From assembly GCF_013378075.1 (NCBI RefSeq), contig NZ_CP051131.1:3050501-3114500 (forward strand): a stretch of 64,000 nt of DNA, in the 5' to 3' direction. Position 1 is the first letter of the stretch. Each line of letters begins with the position of its first letter. The stretch comes from Parasphingopyxis algicola (GTDB taxonomy: Bacteria; Pseudomonadota; Alphaproteobacteria; Sphingomonadales; Sphingomonadaceae). The notes beneath the pieces are model-generated. The model saw only the letters and a program-made list of their open reading frames with translations. It was not told where the DNA came from and made no database searches. Positions 58,199-64,000 of this stretch are shown in pieces. Made by a program: the position numbers and the translations under genes.

Positions 58199-59616
58199 AG
58201 CTCGGTACGCTCATCGGATCCGGCCCGGGCGACGGCCCGGTGGTGACCGGTTTTGCGATCGACCATCGCAAGGTCGCCCCGGGCACAATCTTCGGCGCGT
58301 TCCAGGGCGCGCGTTTTAACGGCGAGGATTATATAAACGACGCCATCGATTCCGGCGCGATCGCCATTGTCTCGCGCCCCGACGCCCGGGTGGAAGGTGT
58401 GCCGCGTATCGCCGACGAAGAGCCCCGGCGCGCCTTTGCGCAGCTCGCCGCCAAATTCTTTGCGCCCTTCCCCGAAACCTGTGCCGCGGTGACCGGGACC
58501 AACGGCAAGACGTCGACCGTCGAACTGACGCGCCAGTTGTGGCGGATGACCGGCCACCACGCCGCATCGATCGGGACGCTCGGCGTGACGACGGCGGACG
58601 ACCAGGTGAAGACCGGTCTTACGACGCCCGACATCGTAACCTTTCTTTCCAATGCCGCGGGCCTGAAACGCGAGGGCGTGACCCATCTTGCGTTCGAAGC
58701 ATCGAGCCACGGACTGTCGCAATACCGCACCGAGGGGCTGCCCGTGACGGCGGCCGCCTTCACCAATCTGAGCCGCGATCATCTCGATTATCATGGGACG
58801 ATGGAGGCCTATCTGGCGGCCAAGATTCGGCTGTTCTCCGAAGTCGTGAACGGCGACGGTACGGCGGTCGTCTGGGCCGACGACCCGGCGAGCGCCGAGG
58901 TGCTGGCCACAGTGGGGGAGCGGGGGCTCCGCACGCTGTCGGTGGGCGCACATGGCGACGCGATCCGGCTGGTCGACCGAACGCCAACCCAGCTCGGGCA
59001 GACCCTGGAAGTCGAAGCGGAAGGCAAGACGCACACCATCGCGCTGCCGCTGATCGGGGCCTATCAGGCGAACAACGCGCTGGTCGCGACCGGGCTCGTC
59101 TGGGCGACGGGTGGCGATCTGGAAGCGACGCTCGACGGTCTCGCGCGGGTCCAGCCGGTGCGCGGGCGGCTCGAACGCGCGGTTATTACCAAGGCGGGCG
59201 CGCCGGTCTATGTCGACTACGCCCATACGCCCGATGCGCTCGAAGCGGCGATCGATGCGTTGCGCTGGCATGCCAAGGGACGGCTGATCACCCTATTCGG
59301 CGCGGGCGGCGATCGGGATACGGGCAAGCGTCCGCTGATGGGCGCGGTCGCTTCGCGCCTCTCCGACAGCGTGATCGTTACCGACGACAATCCGCGATCC
59401 GAAGATCCGGCGAAGATCCGGGCCGCCATTCTCGCGGGAGCCGATGATGCGATCGAAGTTGCCGGCCGCCGTGAAGCGATCGCGGCGGCGATCGAATCCG
59501 CCAAAGCCGAGGATATCGTGCTGTTAGCCGGCAAGGGCCATGAGCAGGGTCAGGAAATCGGCGACCGGATCCTGCCGTTCGACGATGTGGATGTCGCCCG
59601 GGAGTGCGCGGCGTGA
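58195..59616 (+). CDS. murE: UDP-MurNAc-L-Ala-D-Glu:meso-DAP ligase MurE
   Basis: MurE adds meso-diaminopimelate to the peptidoglycan precursor. The 473 residues show VTGTNGKTSTVELT (ATP loop), FTNLSRDHLDYHGTMEAY and VYVDYAHTPDALEAAID. The DNPRSEDP motif is diagnostic of meso-DAP rather than lysine. ATG 58195 overlaps ftsI by 4 bases (ATGA); an in-frame start at 58171 is rejected. Confidence 0.97.
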   Translation: MKLGTLIGSGPGDGPVVTGFAIDHRKVAPGTIFGAFQGARFNGEDYINDAIDSGAIAIVSRPDARVEGVPRIADEEPRRAFAQLAAKFFAPFPETCAAVTGTNGKTSTVELTRQLWRMTGHHAASIGTLGVTTADDQVKTGLTTPDIVTFLSNAAGLKREGVTHLAFEASSHGLSQYRTEGLPVTAAAFTNLSRDHLDYHGTMEAYLAAKIRLFSEVVNGDGTAVVWADDPASAEVLATVGERGLRTLSVGAHGDAIRLVDRTPTQLGQTLEVEAEGKTHTIALPLIGAYQANNALVATGLVWATGGDLEATLDGLARVQPVRGRLERAVITKAGAPVYVDYAHTPDALEAAIDALRWHAKGRLITLFGAGGDRDTGKRPLMGAVASRLSDSVIVTDDNPRSEDPAKIRAAILAGADDAIEVAGRREAIAAAIESAKAEDIVLLAGKGHEQGQEIGDRILPFDDVDVARECAA

Positions 59617-60998
59617 GCGCGCTCTGGACCTCGGACGAGATCGCCAAGGCGGTCGATGGAGCCGTTTTGGCCGAATTCAGGGTCGACGGCGTTGCGTTCG
59701 ACAGCCGGGAAGTCGGGCCGAACGACCTCTTCATCGCGCTGAAGGGCGAGACGACCGACGGCCATCGCTTTCTCGACGGCGCGTTCGGCAACGGCGCCGC
59801 GGGTTCGATCGTCAGCGAAGACTGCGCGCATCCGCATGTCCGCGTCGCCAATACGATGGAAGCGCTCAATGCGCTGGGGACAGCGTCGCGGGCGCGAACC
59901 GGGGCGCAGATCATCGGCGTGACCGGATCGGTCGGCAAGACGGGCGTCAAGGAAGCGTTGTTCGCCGCGCTCGACCGGCCGGCAGAGGGCCAGACGCATC
60001 GCTCGGTGAAGAGCTACAACAATCATACGGGCGTGCCGCTCAGCCTCGCGCGCATGCCCCGCGATGCACGCTACGGCGTGTTCGAGATGGGCATGAACCA
60101 TGCGGGCGAGCTCTCGGCGTTGACCCGGATCGTCCGCCCGCACGTGGCGATCGTCACCGCTATCGCGCCCGCCCATATCGAATTTTTCGACAACATCGAG
60201 GGGATCGCCGACGCCAAGGGCGAGATTTTCGAGGGGCTCGAGCCGGACGGAACGGCGCTCATCCCGTTCGACAGCCCGCATCGCGATCGCCTGATCGGAT
60301 GGGCCAAGCCGCATGCAGCCCGCATCTGGACCTTCGGCCGGGGTGAGGGCGCGGATATCCGGGCCTGCGAAGTGTCTCCCGAGATCGCGGGCACGATCGT
60401 CAGCGTCGTGCTGCCGACCGGGGAACTGACCTATACGATCGGGCTCCCCGGCGACCACTGGGTGTCCAATTCGCTGGCCGTGATCGGCGCGGTCGAGGCG
60501 GTCGGCGGCGATCTGGCCGCGGCCGGGCTCGCGCTCGCCGAGATGGCGGGTCTGCCGGGCCGCGGCGCGCGCTTGGCCATCCCGGTCGGCGATGGCGAGG
60601 CGCTGCTGATCGACGAAAGCTATAATGCCAATCCGGTCTCGATGCGCGCGGCGCTCAATACGCTCGGCGAGGAGCGGGCGGAACGGCGCATCGCAGTGCT
60701 CGGCGCGATGGGCGAGCTGGGCGAGGACAGCGATCGCTATCACGCCGAACTGGCGCGCCCGCTCACCGATGCGGGTGTCGAACTGGCCGTGCTTGTCGGC
60801 GAACCGATGAAAGTGTTGGCGGACGCGCTTGGCAACGGCATCTCCATCGTCCATGTGCCCGACGCCGCGGCGGCGCAGGAGAGTCTCGACGGCGAGATTC
60901 GGTCGGGCGACGCGGTGCTCGTCAAGGGAAGCAACTATATCGGTCTGGCCCGTCTCGTCGAGGCGCTGGCCGGGGGAAAGACAGTATGTTCGACCTGA
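59613..60998 (+). CDS. murF: UDP-MurNAc-tripeptide:D-Ala-D-Ala ligase MurF
   Basis: MurF adds D-Ala-D-Ala to complete the pentapeptide. The 461 residues show [19 protein letters not shown], then [15 protein letters not shown] (ATP loop), [16 protein letters not shown] and [15 protein letters not shown]. The start is GTG at 59613 overlapping murE by 4 bases. It overlaps mraY by 13 bases. Confidence 0.96.
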   Translation: MSALWTSDEIAKAVDGAVLAEFRVDGVAFDSREVGPNDLFIALKGETTDGHRFLDGAFGNGAAGSIVSEDCAHPHVRVANTMEALNALGTASRARTGAQIIGVTGSVGKTGVKEALFAALDRPAEGQTHRSVKSYNNHTGVPLSLARMPRDARYGVFEMGMNHAGELSALTRIVRPHVAIVTAIAPAHIEFFDNIEGIADAKGEIFEGLEPDGTALIPFDSPHRDRLIGWAKPHAARIWTFGRGEGADIRACEVSPEIAGTIVSVVLPTGELTYTIGLPGDHWVSNSLAVIGAVEAVGGDLAAAGLALAEMAGLPGRGARLAIPVGDGEALLIDESYNANPVSMRAALNTLGEERAERRIAVLGAMGELGEDSDRYHAELARPLTDAGVELAVLVGEPMKVLADALGNGISIVHVPDAAAAQESLDGEIRSGDAVLVKGSNYIGLARLVEALAGGKTVCST

Positions 60999-62056
60999 TT
61001 GCCAGCTATTTCGACTATGCGGGACCGTTCAACCTGTTCCGCTATCTCAGCTTTCGCGCTGGCGGGGCGACGGCGACGGCGCTGCTCATCGGTTTGCTGA
61101 TCGGGCCGCGCTTCATCGGCTGGCTCCGCATCAAACAGGGGAAGGGCCAGCCGATCCGTGAGGACGGGCCGATCACGCACATGAAAAAGGCTGGCACGCC
61201 GACCATGGGCGGCCTGATGATCCTCGCCTCGCTCTCGATCTCGCTGGTGCTCTGGATGGACCTTTCGAACCGGCTGGTCTGGGCGGCGCTGTTCGTGACG
61301 CTCGGATTCGGACTGATCGGCTTTCTCGACGATTACGACAAGATCACCAAGCGCCATCATGCCGGGATTTCAGGCAAGCTGCGATTGCTGGCGGAGTTCG
61401 CGATTGCGGGGATCGCCTGCTGGATCATCCTCGGCGAAACGGGCACAAATCTCTATCTGCCCTTCGTCAACGGGCCGGTCGCCGATATAGGCTACGCCTA
61501 TTACATCTTCGCGATGCTGGTGATCGTCGGGGCGGGCAATGCCGTAAATCTGACGGACGGCCTCGACGGCCTCGCGACGATGCCCGTCATTATCGCCTCG
61601 GTCGCATTCATGATGATCATCTATCTTGTCGGACGCGAGGATTATGCGACCTATCTCGGCATTCCGCACGTCCCGGGCGCCGGCGATCTCGCCATCATCT
61701 GCGCGGCCATCGTCGGCGCGGGGCTCGCCTTTCTCTGGTTCAACGCGCCACCGGCCGCCGTGTTCATGGGCGATACCGGCAGCCTGGCACTCGGCGGCGC
61801 TCTCGGCGCGATCGCCGTGACCGCGCATCATGAAGTCGTGCTCGGTATCGTCGGCGGGCTGTTCGTGCTCGAAGCGCTGTCCGTCATCATCCAGGTCTTC
61901 TTCTACAAGCGCACGGGCCGGCGAGTCTTCAAGATGGCCCCGATCCACCACCATTTCGAACAGATGGGCTGGTCCGAGCCGACCGTCGTCATCCGCTTCT
62001 GGATCATTTCCTTCGTGCTGGCGCTCGCCGGCCTGTCGACGCTGAAGCTCAGATGA
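60986..62056 (+). CDS. mraY: Phospho-MurNAc-pentapeptide translocase MraY
   Basis: MraY makes lipid I at the inner membrane. The 356 residues have about ten membrane segments, GTPTMGGLM, the Asp-rich [33 protein letters not shown] and MAPIHHHFE. Start is inside the end of murF. The stop overlaps the murD ATG. Confidence 0.97.
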   Translation: MFDLIASYFDYAGPFNLFRYLSFRAGGATATALLIGLLIGPRFIGWLRIKQGKGQPIREDGPITHMKKAGTPTMGGLMILASLSISLVLWMDLSNRLVWAALFVTLGFGLIGFLDDYDKITKRHHAGISGKLRLLAEFAIAGIACWIILGETGTNLYLPFVNGPVADIGYAYYIFAMLVIVGAGNAVNLTDGLDGLATMPVIIASVAFMMIIYLVGREDYATYLGIPHVPGAGDLAIICAAIVGAGLAFLWFNAPPAAVFMGDTGSLALGGALGAIAVTAHHEVVLGIVGGLFVLEALSVIIQVFFYKRTGRRVFKMAPIHHHFEQMGWSEPTVVIRFWIISFVLALAGLSTLKLR

Positions 62057-63330
62057 CGCCGGCCCGCGCCTTTGCCGGAAAACGCTACGCCGTGCTCGGT
62101 TTGGCGCGGACAGGGCTTTCGGTCGTCGACTATCTGTGGCGGTCGAGCGCGAGCGTCACCGCCTGGGACGATCGCGAAGAGGCGCGCGCGATGGTGCAGG
62201 ACAAGGCGACGCTGGCCGATCCGCTGGAGCTGGATCTTTCGAAATTCGCCGGCGTCGTCGTTTCGCCCGGCGTGCCGATCAATCGTCATCCGATCGCCGA
62301 CAAGGCGCGCGAGGCGGAGATACCGCTGATCGGCGATATCGAGCTGTTCGCCCAGGCGCGTCCGGAGCTGCCGCCGCACAAGGTGGTCGGGATCACCGGC
62401 ACGAACGGCAAGTCCACGACGACCGCACTGATCCATCACATCATCGAGACCGCCGGTATTCCGGCGCGGCTCGGCGGCAATATCGGCAAGCCGATCCTTG
62501 GCGAGCGCGAGCTGGAAGCGGGCGGCGTTTATGTGCTGGAACTTTCCTCCTTCCAGATCGACCTGACCCAGCGGCTGGATTGCGATGTCGCGATCCTCCT
62601 GAACATCACGCCCGACCATCTCGACCGCTACGAGAATTTCGACGCTTATGCGGCAGCCAAGGCGCGGCTGTTCGAAATGCAGTCGGAAGATCATGCGAAG
62701 ATCATCGCGATCGATGACGAGCCGAGCCGGAAGATCGCGGCGGAAGCCGACGGTGTCGTTATCCAGATTTCGGCCGGCGGCTGCATGGACCAGTCCGGCT
62801 GGTCCGCCTTGCAGGGGCCGCACAATGCGCAGAACGCGATCGCCGCGATGAGCGCCGCACGCCGCCTCGGCATCGGTGAAGAGGCGATCGAACAGGGCCT
62901 GCGCACCTTTCCCGGCCTTCCGCACCGGATGGAGCGCGTGGCCGACAGGGACGGGGTTCTCTTCGTCAACGACAGCAAGGCGACCAACCCGACATCCGCC
63001 GCGCCGGCGCTTGCCGCCTATCCGGCCATTCACTGGATACTGGGCGGGCGCGCCAAGTCCGACGATCTCAACGCCTGCGAACCCTATTTCGATCACGTCC
63101 GGGCCGCGTATACGATCGGCGAGACGGCGGACATGTTCGAAAAGCTGCTCGCGCCGAAGATGCCGGTCAGCAATTGCGGGACGATGCGCAAAGCCGTGAA
63201 GCTGGCGGCGCAGGCGGCCAAGTCCGGCGAGACCGTGCTGCTTTCTCCAGCATGCGCGTCCTTCGACCAGTATCGCGATTTCGAGGAGCGCGGCGACGAT
63301 TTCCGCGCCGCCGTGGGGAGCCTGTCATGA
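62053..63330 (+). CDS. murD: UDP-MurNAc-L-Ala:D-Glu ligase MurD
   Basis: MurD adds D-glutamate to UDP-MurNAc-L-Ala. The 425 residues show [17 protein letters not shown], then [15 protein letters not shown] (ATP loop), [20 protein letters not shown] and [17 protein letters not shown]. The C-terminal [19 protein letters not shown] is diagnostic. ATGA overlaps on both sides. Confidence 0.97.
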   Translation: MTPARAFAGKRYAVLGLARTGLSVVDYLWRSSASVTAWDDREEARAMVQDKATLADPLELDLSKFAGVVVSPGVPINRHPIADKAREAEIPLIGDIELFAQARPELPPHKVVGITGTNGKSTTTALIHHIIETAGIPARLGGNIGKPILGERELEAGGVYVLELSSFQIDLTQRLDCDVAILLNITPDHLDRYENFDAYAAAKARLFEMQSEDHAKIIAIDDEPSRKIAAEADGVVIQISAGGCMDQSGWSALQGPHNAQNAIAAMSAARRLGIGEEAIEQGLRTFPGLPHRMERVADRDGVLFVNDSKATNPTSAAPALAAYPAIHWILGGRAKSDDLNACEPYFDHVRAAYTIGETADMFEKLLAPKMPVSNCGTMRKAVKLAAQAAKSGETVLLSPACASFDQYRDFEERGDDFRAAVGSLS

Positions 63331-64000
63331 ACATGGAATCCGCCATCGCAAAAACCGCCACGCCGAAAGCCGAACGCCGGCCCTTTGGCGACTATATCGG
63401 CCGTTCGCACAAGGGGCCGCTCGGCGAATGGTTCTGGGAGATCGATCGCGTTCTCCTGCTGCTTGTCACGATCCTGATCTCGATCGGCCTGATCGCCGTG
63501 GCAGCGGCGTCACCGGCCGCGGCCGAACGCTATTCGGGCGACAGTCTCCAGTTCCAGCAGCTCCACTACTTCTATCGGCAGATCGTCTGGTTCAGCGTCG
63601 GCGTGCCGATCATGCTCGTCATCTCGACGATGCCCAAGGAATTCGCGAAACGCTTCGCGCTGGCCGGCGCGATCTCCTGCTTCATCCTGTTGCTGCTCGT
63701 GCCGTTTCTCGGCAACGAGGTGAACGGTGCGCGGCGCTGGATCGGCTATGGCATGGCGACGCTCCAGCCGTCGGAATTCCTCAAACCCTTCTTCATCGTC
63801 GCCACGGCCTGGCTGCTCTCGCTGCGTGTGACCCAGGATCCTACTCTCCCGGTGGTCTGGGCGACGGCGATCCTGACCGGCGTGATCGCGCTGCTGCTCA
63901 TGCGCCAGCCCGATTTCGGCCAGACCGTGATCTTCGGTTCGGTCTGGATCGTTATGCTGATGATTGCGGGCGTGTCGGCGAAGATTCTGGGCGGGCTGTC
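63327..64000 (+). CDS. ftsW: FtsW lipid II polymerase, truncated by window edge
   Basis: FtsW polymerises lipid II at the septum together with FtsI. The frame from ATG 63327 is open to the window end (224 residues). It shows several membrane segments, the family loop NGARRWIGYG, LQPSEFLKPF and QPDFGQTVIFG. Overlaps the murD stop by 4 bases. The C-terminal half lies outside the window. Confidence 0.95.
   Translation, partial: MNMESAIAKTATPKAERRPFGDYIGRSHKGPLGEWFWEIDRVLLLLVTILISIGLIAVAAASPAAAERYSGDSLQFQQLHYFYRQIVWFSVGVPIMLVISTMPKEFAKRFALAGAISCFILLLLVPFLGNEVNGARRWIGYGMATLQPSEFLKPFFIVATAWLLSLRVTQDPTLPVVWATAILTGVIALLLMRQPDFGQTVIFGSVWIVMLMIAGVSAKILGGL

Overview
The window is a gene-dense, GC-rich stretch of an alphaproteobacterial chromosome. 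Its gene order and paralogues point to Sphingomonadales: fusA-tuf-rpsJ, adk fused translationally to secY, a very long N-terminal extension on ribosomal protein S5, YfgM-like/bamB/der, bfd-bfr, and palindromic intergenic repeats of the kind seen in sphingomonads. The genus is not resolved; this placement is inference from family resemblance. Nearly all of the window is host core genome. There is no phage, no insertion sequence, no CRISPR array and no tRNA or rRNA gene that I can support.

Bases 1-15166 hold the translation supercluster: the 3' part of fusA, tuf, a strong terminator, then S10-spc (rpsJ, rplCDWB, rpsS, rplV, rpsC, rplP, rpmC, rpsQ, rplNXE, rpsN, rpsH, rplFR, rpsE, rpmD, rplO, secY, adk). 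Bases 15167-20852 interrupt the usual secY-adk-rpsM order. This segment carries an SRPBCC secreted protein, NADP-type glutamate dehydrogenase, a DUF3052 protein, a small membrane protein, a RimB-like retropepsin, RimK and an M14-type deacylase. The alpha operon (rpsM, rpsK, rpoA, rplQ) then resumes behind its own promoter candidate and ends at a terminator near 23531.

Bases 23580-38591 carry a secreted prolyl oligopeptidase, an S41-like secreted protein, an unusual chemoreceptor-like soluble protein, guaA, a DinJ/YafQ toxin-antitoxin pair with an AT-rich third gene, two endonuclease III-family enzymes, a GNAT, purT, an ArsC-family reductase, DUF427, a membrane EEP phosphatase and panB. Bases 38682-42907 hold a YfgM-like protein, bamB, der, a TusA-like protein and an Hpt protein. 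Bases 42917-43667 hold bfr and a short bfd behind a Fur-box candidate. Bases 43724-54094 hold DUF418, an iodotyrosine-deiodinase-like flavoprotein, Coq4, DUF6122, purL, membrane proteins, an MliC-like lipoprotein, a TIR-domain membrane protein with a proline-rich partner, a DNA-deoxyinosine glycosylase, cysK and a small membrane protein.

Bases 54095-64000 are the start of the dcw cell-wall/division cluster: candidate MraZ boxes, mraZ, rsmH, ftsL, ftsI, murE, murF, mraY, murD and the 5' part of ftsW. Almost every junction there is a 4-bp ATGA or GTGA overlap.

The most interesting signals are these: a perfect 33-bp inverted repeat inside the alpha operon; the split of S10/spc/alpha by repeats and by a RimK island; the oversized S5; the TIR/membrane two-gene unit; the three-gene toxin-antitoxin unit; the reversed chemoreceptor; and the intact substrate-lid triad in the deiodinase-like protein.
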